DNA of 64,000 nucleotides. Origin: Diplocarpon mali (Eukaryota > Ascomycota > Leotiomycetes > Helotiales > Drepanopezizaceae). The notes below the pieces were generated by a model. The model was not told the DNA's origin and did not search any database. It saw only the letters and a program-made list of their open reading frames with translations. How positions within the stretch are numbered: position 1 is the first letter of the stretch; every line of letters begins with the position of its first letter. Positions 1 through 11,540 of this stretch are shown here, piece by piece. The position numbers and the translations under genes were made by a program. Where the stretch lies: the NCBI GenBank assembly GCA_024741835.1, contig JAENRP010000017.1:66288-130287 (forward strand), given 5' to 3'.

Positions 1-2826
1 CCACAAAATCTCCTCTGACCTCATCAAACCACGAGGAAATTGCTTCTCGTACAAAGTCCAGTGATCCAGTGGTAAAGCAATGTGGAGGAAGGCTTGGCAT
101 AAAATGGGTGAAGCATGAAGCTATGAAGACATTTTTGCCACCTTTGGACTTGGCGACAGTGTTGAGAAGCTGCCACGAGATGTTTCGCTCGTTGGACGAT
201 TTCCTACCCACAAGGACATCCCACAGGCGAGAGCCAAGATCAGCGGAAATAGTATCAGGCTCATTTTGGACTATGGTCTGAATGATATCACGGCGAGCCG
301 TACTTGCTGCACTGCTTTCTGATTGAGAGCCCAGCGACTGGCATTCGCTTCCGATCGCTGACTCGAGCTCCTCGACCAGAAGTTTGGTTAGGCCATGCTC
401 AGTAGTCAAGACTCTTAGATCAGAGGGATTGCTATGAAGCAAACAGCCAACCACACATATGCTTCCGGGTGCTGTGGGGCTCTTAGACGAGATATCCTCG
501 ATGCAACTGACATACATGCTCATACGGGCATCATATCCGGGGCCGCGGCTCAAGAGACCCCGGAAGCTGGCGGTGACGAACTTTTGAAGCTCCGTATGAC
601 CAGCTGGGGCAGTTGAGGTGACAACTGAGGATTCGCGAATAAGCCGGACACACAAATCATAAGGCGGTGTATGCAATTGTCGCCCGCGGTTGGACTCAAC
701 CTTTTCCAGGAGAGACTTGATGAGAGTTTGGAGATACTCACGCATGGCCCCAGAGAATGATTCCACCGGAACATTGCTCATCTTCTCGCAAAGGTAGAGT
801 AAAGGAGCATATTCGAAAAAGGACAGGCATTTTGTCATCATGCCAAGAATAGCTTCCACCACTCTAGGATCCTGGCTTGTCATGACTGTTTGCCAAATTT
901 TGTCCGTTAGCTCTGGTGTGTAAGTTTTAGTAACGATCAAGAAGCCCAGAATATTGTTGCTGTCAGCGATGATCTCGGGATGTGAACCAACGCCGACCAG
1001 ATAATCGACAAGCTTGCTTCTCAGAATGAAGTTCGCGAAGAACGCGAGAATCGGAGACGTGGTAGGAGTGTAATTATTGTTAAGGCCCTTGTGATCTGCG
1101 TGCAAATCGAGGAGGGCTTTTTGCATAGTCGCAACCCCAGTAACGCGTAATTGCATTTGCGAAGAAGTAATGAGCTTTTGCAATATCTTGAATTTCCATT
1201 CCAATGGCAACACTATTGCCATTTGCTTCCGGTTGAGGGGCGCCAGGCGCTGCTTGCTCTCTTCAACCAGGTCTCTGACAGAGCTGATATCGTACAAAAG
1301 AGCCGTCTCGAACAGCGACGAGAGACATGCTATATGAGCCACGGCACTATCGACAGAGAAGCAGGTAATATGCTTCTCGATGATAGGCAAGAGACCATTT
1401 GACATGACTTTGAAGAAGTCATATCCGTCAAGCAGCTTCTGGTAGGCACCTGGCATTATCTGCTGGTTGTGGCGGTCATCATCTCTCGGAACCAGGTCGG
1501 AGACTACGCTCCAGACTATTCGAGACGGGTCTGCGAACGAGTCGATCATTTTCGGGTTGGTAGATATCAATTTCAGCTTACCTTCGACGAGCTGGGTGAG
1601 ATTTGGAATCGTGCCACCTTCGGAGTGGAAAGCTTCCGTTATGGCCGCCACGTCCTCGTCCCAGGACCAGTTATAGTATCTGACGAGATTATGGCCAATG
1701 TGGTGAGGTTCCTGTTCTACCCGAAGAAGGAAGGCATAGGCGCACAGAAATTCAGCACTTGCAAGCTCAGGCTCGTCATTGGTACCATTTTTCCCATAGT
1801 AAGAGAGGAAGTTGGCATCCATCTCCACAAATTTTCCAGCGAGTCTGGCAAATGCGACGAATAAGTCCGACAACGATTTGCGGCCAGACTGGCTGTTATG
1901 AAGAAAGCTGCCAAAAAAACGGCTAGATCGGTTAGTGCCAGCTTCCAAATGGAGGGAGAATCCATGCTTACCTGCGCCAGTTTAGTCCCCATATGATATT
2001 GGGGAAAACCTTCCAGAACTCGCGGTTCTGGACGAAAATATCATAGAATGTTTCGGGGCTGTCATTGTGCGAGAACAAGTAGCTCTCAATCCATTCGCGT
2101 ATCTTGACAAAGCTCTCGCTAGTTGGAACGTCATCTAGTTGAATTAGCAGATGAGTAGGAAATGCACTTGGTGCTCGTACCAAACTGGAAGGAATTCGCG
2201 ATTTTTCTGCATGCTGAGATCGCTGTTTCATTATCCGCCTTGTAGGGAAATGCTGACATTGGATCTGCAAACACGTCAACGACATCCGCGTCGACATCTC
2301 GAAAGTCCGAATCCTCGTCGTCGACCAACACTACACGGGGGCTTCCTATGGCAGACGGCGAAGAAGATGGAGTTTCGATTGCCAGGACCGTAGATAAGCC
2401 ATCGCTTTCCGACTCGATACTGATCCTAGCCGTATCACGCCCTTCGTTGTTAGGCATACTCGAGGGGCTCGTCGGCGCCGGCGGCGAGGAGGATATTGCC
2501 TCGAAGGCGCGGGTTGTGCGGAGGTTAATGGTGAACCGATTCGGTGTTGACTCAGCAGCCAGAACTTCGGCGGAAGTATTTGTGGGAGTGGAGGGGAAGA
2601 TAGGTTCGCGTTCGTGTCCGTCGGCCTCGCTGCCTCGTGGTGACAGCGGCATGGATTCCGGGAGGGGATCTGAACCGCAAGCTGTATCCAGGGAGCCACT
2701 TCGTGAACCTCCGCGCGAGACTTTCTGACGTTTGCGCCCTTTTTGTTTGACCGTATCTTCGAAGGGATTGGGGCGACCTGAGCAAGGCTCCGAGGAAATC
2801 GCACGCGCTGTGGGAGATTGTTCCAT
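1..2826 (-). CDS. Large ubiquitin C-terminal hydrolase, N-terminal part (cut by window edge)
   Basis: Partial gene; the 5' end is in the window and the 3' end is not. I place three exons: 2826-2181, 2134-1972 and 1907 to the edge, with introns of 46 bp (donor GTACGA, branch CTAAT) and 64 bp (donor GTAAGC). The last exon stays open in one frame to base 1 at the places I checked, about 630 codons. The protein begins MEQSPTAR, has a disordered Ser/Pro-rich head with PNPFED and a basic KQKGRKRQKVSRG stretch, then helical repeat-like sequence (VKIREWIESYLF, LPLEWKFKILQKLITSSQMQLR). This matches my memory of the roughly 2,500-residue fungal deubiquitinases related to USP34/Faf, whose protease domain lies far downstream, so no catalytic residues are visible here. 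The role is inferred as removal of ubiquitin from protein conjugates. Family call fairly confident, exact orthologue not. Confidence 0.7.
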
Positions 2827-4256
2827 TTGGGTTGGCAGGTGCGGAGGGCAATGGCGATAGAGCGAGATGACTTAGATGTCGGCGAGCCGCGCTCCGCAGC
2901 TGAAGAGCTCGAGGGCCGTAGGAAAGGGGTGCGCAGGCAGAGTGATAGTTTCCATGAGGTTGTTCTTTGGTGGTTGGCTTTAGGCGAAAGCTGCAGACCT
3001 GGAGGGATGTAGAGAGAGGCAGGGATGCGGGGCGGTTCTTTGAGGTGGCCGGTGAATCGTGGCGAGCAAGAGAAGAGATGTATGGGATCTTATAGTGCTT
3101 ATGGATAGATGCCAACTGCTGCAACAAGACTGGAGGACAAAGGGAGGGGAGAATCGCGTAGAGAATTGAGGCTCTTGATACTTCTGGAAATCTGGGGGGG
3201 GGTAGCTTATCGACCGAGATGGAGGGGCGCCGTGAGCTTTGACTTTGACGATACCTTAGCGACGCGTCTTGAGGGTATTTAGGGCGCGCTAGGCAGCAAT
3301 GAGACTAGCGGGGCTATTCTAGAGCACAGTAGCGCGTGACCTGTATCATGTGATATCATAGTTCAAGGTAGCTCTGAAGGTCAAGTATCTGATGAATAGC
3401 TGGTTGGCCATACCAAAGCCAATATTCTACGGGAAACTCCCAGACTATCTGGAGAACTTGCAAAGACAAGCTTCATAGATTGATTACTGTGGCTCAGCGC
3501 TTGGCATCAAAAATAAAAAGCCCCTGAGTCAACAGGGCTCTGCTATACTCAGTCTCCGTTCAGGTTGTGGTGATCTAGAATGGACGTTTTAATTCTATTG
3601 TATTGCCACTTTCTGTCTACCGACGGCAGGGACTGAATCCTTGATTCGTCCGTCAAACAACGAGCAAGCCCATAACCTTGTTCTACCAGAATACTGGTCT
3701 CAAGCAAACTCCAAAGCTTGGGTTTTTGATTGGTGGGGTTCTGTACACTTACACACCTTACAGTACTGGGTTGTGGATGATGTTCCCGGCTCCCGTAGAA
3801 CGTTTGCCGTGCAAACGAACCAGCCGCTGTCTGTCATCTTGCAGATTCCAAGTGCAGTGCCTGCAAGATCTCCAACACGTCGTGCAAGATCCATCAGGCC
3901 TGTCAAGGTGAAGAGCCGTGGGAGACTCCAACCTGCTGATGTGATGCCGGGCGAATACGCCGCAAAGGCAGCGCTCGGTTTGAGGAGAATAGAGTGAGAT
4001 GCTCAACAAGCTTCAAATGTAAAGAAGAGACCTAGGGGGGACGGCGCTAGCAATACCGTAGCGAGCAAACTCTATCGCAACCTCGAACAGAGATTCTGAC
4101 GGCTGAATTCGATCAGGTCTCTTATGCATTGTAGACATAAAACTGCCGCCGTACAGACAGCCATCAGACTTGGGATTGACCGAACCGGCAAACCTTGATT
4201 GAGAGTAGAGAGATACGCGATACCAACACAGCAGCATGGTATCAACTCTCAGTAAG
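2827..4256. other. Intergenic spacer between the deubiquitinase and POP3
   Basis: It holds the upstream regions of two divergent genes. Short ORFs on both strands (for example 3641-3997) have no family features and are treated as chance. Near 3520-3541 an AT-rich stretch leads into a small near-perfect inverted repeat (GCCCCTG / CAGGGCT). I see no RNA gene or mobile element. Confidence 0.5.
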
Positions 4257-5158
4257 ATGGCACCGGCTGTAGATCGCAAGCCGAAGACGATCTACCAACT
4301 TGATTCTCCGTTTACGAGTGTCTCGTGGTGAGCTGAGATACTTCCCTACTCCCAATACGCAGGAACTGACGTACCGCAGGCCCGAAATATCAGACAAACA
4401 CCAAGACACTATCCTCAACCTTCTTTGCAAGTAGAGTCTTCCGAGCTCCACATGGAGAACCCAACTCTAACACCTCCAGCATCCTCACCCCGATCGGTCA
4501 ACATCGCAGGAAGCACGTGACACCGTCCAAAGGCAAGAGAAGCCACAAGCGTAAGAGAGCGGAGGAGAAGCAGAACAGTGGTAATCTGGAGAGTCCAGCA
4601 GTGCCTCCACAGCCTGAAGTCTCTCGGTTTGTGGTCATCGGTCTTAATAGTATCACCCGAGATCTCGAATCTCTCTCTCGGGAATCCAAGCCACAAGAAA
4701 AGCACAATCAAGAAAAGGATTCTTCCAAGGTAGACTCTACACCAGACGTAGATGCAGCTACGGCATCACCCTCGGCGACTCCCCCGATCTCCCAGCACTT
4801 CTCTGCCATCTTCGTCCCTCGATCATCTCAGCCCCCAATCCTCCACGCTCACCTCCCTCAGCTCGTCGCCACCGCTTCTCGCGCACATCCATATCTCCCG
4901 GCAACAAGACTCGTCCGGCTCCCCAAGGAGAGCGATTCTCGTCTATGTATTGCTCTGGGGATCCCGCGAGTGTCGTTCATCGGACTTCTAAATGGTGCCC
5001 CGCACTCTGATGCGCTCGTGGAGCTTATCAGGAATGAGGTCCCTGAGGTTGATATCCCGTGGTTGAAGGGGGTGCAGAATGTGGAATACCTGCCAGTCAA
5101 GATCAATGCTGTGGAGACGTTCATGTCGGTCAGTGCGAAGCAGCAGAAGGTTGGTTAA
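4257..5158 (+). CDS. POP3: RNase P/MRP protein subunit Pop3
   Basis: Three exons, 4257-4327, 4380-4430 and 4480-5158, joined by introns of 52 and 49 bp, give 266 residues. The start MAPAVDRK and the first two exons are recovered only by splicing; the third exon alone begins inside the basic KGKRSHKRKR stretch. Residues about 15-50 (PFTSVSW, TILNLLCNILTPIGQHR) match the start of fungal Pop3 proteins. The second half carries the family's HFSAIFVPRSSQPPILHAHLP block, then ATRLVRLPKES, CIALGIPRVSFIGL, VPEVDIPWL and EYLPVKIN. Pop3 binds the RNA of RNase P and RNase MRP, the nuclear enzymes that mature tRNA 5' ends and rRNA precursors. Length is normal for the family. Recognition is by pattern memory; the conserved C-terminal block makes it strong. 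Confidence 0.85.
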
Positions 5159-5743
5159 TGGCTGGCCAAAGGGGAGACGGCGGGGACGAGGAAAAGGAAC
5201 GTCTAGAAGAGAGGTATTCTTGAAAGATAGGAGGGCTATGTTTCTTCTTCTTTTCTTCTTTCTCTCGAGAAGCCACCAGGCTTCAATATAAACATCACGA
5301 GAGGTTAGACTATTGCCACCCCGCTCCGAGGTAGGTCAATTCGATGCTCTCCGGTCCACGCAGGGTAGATGTCATTGTTTATAATTTCTACCTTGATTTT
5401 GAACGCCTGTTGTCTGCATTTTGGGTGCCTCGGCAGTCTTCTCACGCCTCTGCACCAAAAGCGTGCGCTAGCAACAGTCGCTACTTCTTCAGAACCTCAA
5501 TTTTCTCAAGAAAAATTCTCGGCCTCACACCCTGATCAACACCATCAGTCGTCGTTCTGTCTGCAAACTCGTTTACCCCTCTCTCATGGCTCTTTGACAC
5601 CATCACAACATAACGCGCTGTGCACTGCTACTCCGCCTTCATTCCTCCTCTGCTTCTACAGTCCCACTGTGCTCGTTCCACGTCTCGTCGGCAGGCGTAT
5701 CTCGATTTCGAATACGTACCAAACCTCCTCGGCTGAGTCCGCC
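5159..5743. promoter_or_regulatory. Spacer and probable 5' UTR of the 661-residue repeat-protein gene
   Basis: A CT-rich tract (TTTCTTCTTCTTTTCTTC around 5238-5260), typical of fungal core promoters, is followed by open but low-complexity sequence. The frame of the next gene stays open back to 5369. I treat this as 5' UTR because ATG 5744 has a strong context (GCCATGGCAAG) and the upstream translation is Ser/His/Leu-rich with no motif. Confidence 0.4.
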
Positions 5744-7833
5744 ATGGCAAGCCACGCCAACGGCAATAGCGGCGAATCCCGCCAGTCGCCCTACAGCCAG
5801 GCTCAGATCGATGAGATGAGGGCCTATAACGCCTGTCTGACCAAAGCCGGCCAAAAGAAACCTTCGGGCCGCGCTCCAGCTCGCGCATCTCCCGCCCCAA
5901 ACGACCGCCTTCAGATCGCCCCAGGCCAAACAACGGTTTCCACCCAACCTCCTACTAGTACCCGAAAGCATGCTCCAGGCGTAACAAAGTCTGGCATTAC
6001 TGCTGGCTGGGGTATGATGGGACGCTACTCCATCGGACTGTCGACTCGTGCTCCCATGTTCAAGGCCACGAAGAGTCCTCCGAAAAGGATGGGTCTCAGT
6101 CAGTTTGGTGGTGATCCATCGGTCAAGGGTCCTGTCATGAATCCTTCCACGGCTCCTACATGTTCTCGCTCGCCTACCCGTCACAGTATCCTCGTTCAGG
6201 AGGCTCCGGCTCAAGATATGATGTCTAGATATGGGGGAAATACAGGTGTAGACGGGTATACTCGGAGTAACACGTCGGCTGGTCAGTCTCACGTTATGTT
6301 TCCGCATTCTGCTGCTGGTCCTTCAGCTGGCAATTTAGAGGGTGATATCACTACTCCCGTCGCTCATTCGCAGCAGATGTTCGCACGAGCTACCAGCCCT
6401 TGGACTGGCTGCTTGACTGCATCCAACAACGCTCCGGCTGTTCAGATCCAGGCTCAAACTATGTTCTCACAAGCCACCGATCCATGGGCTAGTAGCCACT
6501 CGGCTATTGGCCATACTCCTACGAGCCGAGCTCAGGCGACGTTCCACCAGACCGCCGATACATTCTTTGGCTTCCAGGCCAGTGGTGGCTCTATTCTAAA
6601 GTCTGAGTTAAAGGTTCCTCGGCCATCTGCTTCTCCGGAAGGTCGGCCACCGTCAAATCCAGGTCGCCAGCAAATGGTCGCGAACATGAAGCCGATCGAC
6701 CCGAGTAAACCCTTAATCCCGGCTCATCTGCAGCAAATCTCTGCCAGGGAGGCACTGGAGGATAGGGCCAGGATGGCTGGAAAAGGTAATTACTGCCTTA
6801 TATCGAACTTCCGGCTTTAAACTCACTTTTGGCAGCTCTCGATGAGGCTTTCCCCGACGGTGGCACAATCGGTTCCCGCCCTCGGGCAGCATCCCGCAGC
6901 ACAGCTAGTAAGTCCAACTCAAATGTATCTTCCCTTTTAGTGACTTACTTGCCTTTCTTAGTCTCAAGTCCGTGTCCAGATCCAGCTCAGGCGGCAGCTG
7001 CAGCGGCTGCTTTTCGCACCAGCTATTATCAGCCATCGGTTGACTCCAATCCTTGGTCTGCTGCTTTGCAGAAATCTGCCGCTCAGTCCGCCACCCTTCC
7101 CACTGCTTCTCGTGTTCCGTCCTGTGAAATGGATGTTGATCCGGTCGATGGTCATCCGGCGGATCCCACGGAAGATCTGGCTCGCGTCGTGGCTGAGATG
7201 CCAAGATTGGCAGAGTCTCGTTGGGCTAAGCCTTCCTCTAAGAATGTACCCTCATTCAACGGAGCAGTAGGAGGCTTTACCCGCGAGAACGTAGAGTCAA
7301 TCTACCGCCGACAAACATCTAACAACGCCGTTACCAGTGCTTTCAACAAGAACGCCCCATCTGAGGCTAACAGCTTTGGTACCGTCACCCATCCTATTGC
7401 TCCGGCCAAGCATGTTCAGAACTCATTCGAGTCGAATGAATTTATTGGCGCCAGTCGAGCTGTTGTAACCCAAACTACTCAAAACCCCGTGGCGTCCAAT
7501 GATTCCAATGCTTTTAGCGTCTCCCGAAACATTGCGGCCGATCTGGCTGGAGGCGGTTCGTGGGCCTGGGGCGGAGTTGCTGCAAACAGACCCGCTCAAC
7601 GACCTGCCCGGAACAAATACAACGCTTCTCCTTTCGGAGGGCAGGCTGTTGCACGGGCTCCTGCGGCTTCATCTCAATCAAACCCGATTGCTCCAGACCC
7701 AGCCGCCGGTTCCAACCTATTTTTTTGTGCCCCGGATGATTCCAGCGTTACCAAGCCTATTGTTGCCACCAGGTATGCCGACCCTGTAACAGGAGGCAAG
7801 GCCTTATATCTAGCAGAATCTTACTGGGCCTAG
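5744..7833 (+). CDS. Hypothetical disordered protein with about 27-residue repeats
   Basis: Not recognised. Exons 5744-6785, 6836-6907 and 6962-7833 give 661 residues. The first intron (50 bp, GTAATT..GGCAG) is required because the frame stops at 6820. The second (54 bp, GTAAGT..TTAG) is in frame, so it may be retained. Composition is Ser/Ala/Pro/Thr/Gln-rich with almost no predicted globular part. Residues about 185-275 hold four degenerate copies of a motif near Met-Phe-x-x-Ala-Thr-x-Pro-Trp (MFPHSAAGP, MFARATSPW, MFSQATDPW, TFHQTADTF) spaced 26-28 residues apart. A charged segment near GFTRENVESIYRRQ and the C-terminus YADPVTGGKALYLAESYWA look more ordered. No signal peptide from ATG 5744. 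It could be a scaffold or RNA-binding low-complexity protein; nothing in the sequence decides. Confidence 0.65.
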
Positions 7834-10800
7834 TAGAAAACCCCCTTTCTCAAAGCTCTAGTTTTGCCGCTGAAAGTCAAAAGGCACCTCTGGGGTTCTG
7901 ATAAACTGCTAGAATGACTGTTGCATTTTGGGGAACGTGCAGAAGTTTGTAACTCTGAATGCTTGTTTGGATTGATTATGTTGCCGCAATGGAAATTCCA
8001 GGGAGCCTATCTCTATACCTGCAACCTCGGCTTCTTTTTGATATTTATGAATGGTGGTACCGTCTGTAGTGGATGATGGTTTGACTTCTGTTTCATCTGG
8101 TACATGTTTGATGCTCACTCGGTGGATAGGACGTGCTACTGTTGTGTTCTTACCAAACTTTCAACTCATCTTGAGTTGTCGTGGAACAGGGTCATGACAG
8201 TCGACGAATGAAGTGGGAGCTAGTCGGAAAGATACTACAATGAGGGGAAAATACAATCCCTTCGGGGATGCAGTTTGACGTGACTGTGATGTGGAAACGT
8301 GTGTTCAGACAGAAGGCTGAACTCCGGATGAAAACAATGGCGTCGCTAGGTAAGCGAGCGCGTCTAATCCAATGTCCAGGCTTTCGCAATCATGTAGAAG
8401 ACATGTCAGGAAGGTCTTCTTCCATGCTCTGAATAAGAGGCCATTGCTTTTCAGAGTTTCGTCATCCTTAGGAAAGGTGCACTTCCCAGCTCCCACCTAC
8501 TCAACTCCCACATAAAGCAGGACCTTCCCCCTTGCCTTCCCACTGGTTAGCAGCCTCCTCGAATCTTTTCAGCGGCCACACACCATTCAAACTACCTAGG
8601 TACCTAGCTATCAGCTCTCGAGGGTGCGGTCGCGATAGCACCCGATCACTTTGCCAGCTGCACTACCCACAAGCCCACACCGCCGGTAGCAGCAGTGAGG
8701 TAGGTGTACACTCAACTTTTCGGCTCTCTCAGCTTGGGGTCGAAGTCTCGCTTGGGCGAACAGAGATTGCCACGCTTTGTGCGGCGCGCATCGGTGACCG
8801 TGGCTACGTCTGTCCTTGAGACAATCTTGGGGCCGGACAGCGAGCTTTAGCAATGGAGAGGGAGATTTCTTGGAGAGCGGGGTTGGCTGGCTTGGACGTG
8901 GCATTTGGCACTGGCACTGGATTGAAAGAGAGCGCGTGTTATCCTTTTGACGGAATAAGAGAGCCTGTATCGCTGTTTCATTCTGGACATCGCCCCGAGT
9001 CTACGAGCCAGTGCCCTGCTCCTCTGTTACTTTGAGGTGCAGCAGCAGAGGATCCCTCCGTAGTGTGCTACACTACACGGTTCTGCCGTTTTTTGCGCCT
9101 GATTCTCTTATCACGGCCCAGCATTCCAGATCTATGAGCGCTGTTGGACGAGCAGCAGCCGCTGTGCTTCCCCGAGATGGATTTCTTCGTCAATATGTCG
9201 TCACAATTCCTTCTTGATTCGAGCTTTTGTTATTGAGCCAGACCTGGTTAGATTCCTCGATCTGGAGCAGGTAAACGTAGGGGTCTCGTTTGAGGATTAT
9301 ATCCCGTCTCTGCGCTTCGACGCCGTTTAAGTCATGAAAGACTCCCTCGAGGCATCTACTTCTTCCGGCAACGCTAAGACGTAAAATTTAAGGCCTGAAG
9401 CCTCTCACTTATACATTTAATTCTTTTCTTCTAAGCCGTTCAACAAGACTCAAAAGCGCAATGAAACCAAAACGGCGCAGTTGCTTTCAGCCTTGTTTAA
9501 GATTAATGTCCAGCTGAAGTTTTGCGTACAGTATAGCGGACCATGCTTGAAGCAATCCAAATGTCCTCGTGTAACTACCTGGTGAATAGTGTCGCGAAAT
9601 CCGAGGATTCCTTGTACGTAAGCAACTCATGTAAGTCCTGCCAGAGCACGTAACTCGGATTTCTGCTGCCTCTGTTTCCCAGCCGAGCAAGGTCAGCACG
9701 AGTCATCAGAGCACTTGAAGAAGGACACACAAGCAAGTACGAGAGGGTGACTCAGCAAGTCACCAAAACACTATGGATAATATGAGTACATAGAAACGAG
9801 TCCTGAATCGCAGAAAAACACTGCCTTGGGTCCTCGAGCAATATGACACGGTCACATTGGCCAAAGTTGCATGTCTCTCACTAAACATGCTGAGCAGGAC
9901 GGTATTAAGATGGTCTTTAGGGTGTCATTAGGAAAATGTAAAACAGCTTCGTGGATGCTACACAAGATGTGTTTGAAAAAACCGGCTCTAAGCACTGAGA
10001 TTAAAAAAAAACTCGGGGTCTAGCAAGGTAAACAAATTATGGCTCGTTAAACCCTGTGGTTGAAAAGAGACTACTGGAGAATGGAATCAGTTGACTCCCA
10101 AACAATTAAACAAACGGAGGTCCTGATGCAACATTTGAATGTGGATACCGAACGCTCACGGAGAGGAGGTCCCATAGAAATGGAGCGTTGTGTGAAGTCG
10201 CTGAAAGGGCAATGGACCATGAATGTATACGAACTAGTAGGATCACATTCGAGAGAATTCAAGCCATTTCCTACTCTCACCCGAGCCCTCTACTAGGTAG
10301 GTAGGCTCCGAAGCTGATGCCTCTGACAGAATCTAAAAAGGTGCAGATTCGGAGTTCTATGAAGCTGCAAGAGTAATATACAAGGTACGATTACATAAGC
10401 ACAATCCTTGTATATTCTAACAGCCTCAGGTTCCGGGGGAAGAAAGGAAGCTGGAAGCGCAGGTTTGATGACTTGTATCGTCTCCCTCGTTGAGCTCTTC
10501 TAACTAATCGGAAGAAGAAAATGATAACTTCAACCTTACTATTCCTATTACTAAACCTGGGTTGTTGCCTCGTCATCCAGAAGTGCTTTGGATTCCGATC
10601 ACTGGGACAGGGCGGGATCGGACCTGTGCGACGTGTTTACTCTCGTGCCCGTACGCGAGTGTTTCGCCCCGGAGGACGTCAATGTTGTGATAACATGAAA
10701 GCAGTATACGGTCCAAGCGCTGGCACCGGAGAAGCTCCACGCAAAAGATGGATCGGTGTACTATGTATAGCAGAGAAAACATGGAGGATACAGCAAGGAA

Positions 10801-11540
10801 GAGCCCAGGTTCGAGGGACGGCTTTCGCACGCGTCGTCAACAGAGACTTTGACTAGCTAGCTAGGCTAGTCGATTTATGTACCTCTATGTATGTATCACG
10901 CAGTGCTGACTTGCATGACCTCGAGCCGGCCGAAGGTGGCCAAAGTGGCTTCGATATGAAAGCAGGTCTCCAGAGCCAGCGTTCCTGTTCGGGCGAAGCC
11001 GCAAAACCACGAAGCCCCCGCGGAATAAGGACGGCGAGATCCAGGAATCTATCCCGAGGCATGAGATGGGCTTGTGGATTTCATGTAGAGCATAGTTGAC
11101 GCGTCTGGCGCTTATATACCGTTTTTCTTCCAAGTGGTGCCGTGCGGGCCAGGCTCAGGAGTGCAGAACTAGTTGGTCGCGCGGGGCAACCGGTGACCCC
11201 TTGTGCCGCCATACACAACAACCCCAAGCTTTCCTATTCATAAGTCTGCGAAAATAAACACCACCAATCCTCTCTGCCTGCCGCTGACGGTCTTCTTCTC
11301 TTCCACCGCACTCGGCGTTGCATCGATATTGTAGGAGATATCAATCCTTTGCAGAGTTCCTATTTCTGTCTCACCCCTCCGCCATCGATCGCATTCCTCG
11401 CCCCGTCGCGTGTCGGTCCTGGCATTGCCCGATTGTTCTCTGTCAATTCCGCATCGGGCGAGCAGTGTGGCCAGCACCTGGATTTTTCCACAGCGAGAGT
11501 TAGACAGTCGGTTGCTAGTACGTCTCGGCGGATCGCGAGG
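7834..11540. other. Long intergenic stretch without a supported gene
   Basis: About 3.7 kb. ORFs here are short (under 112 codons), overlap on both strands and lack family motifs or convincing splice joins. There is a perfect 12-bp palindrome (CTAGGTACCTAG) near 8597 and TAGCTAGCTAGG-type short repeats near 10855. The stretch from about 11220 to 11540 is probably the promoter and 5' UTR of BUD4. No tRNA or rRNA was seen. Confidence 0.4.

Noticed and set aside
3641..3997. 118-codon frame upstream of POP3
   Set aside because: No homology pattern, overlapping frames on both strands, no good splice partners.
5369..5743. 125-codon in-frame extension of the repeat-protein gene
   Set aside because: Low-complexity translation and poor start context; ATG 5744 has a strong context, so I treat it as 5' UTR.
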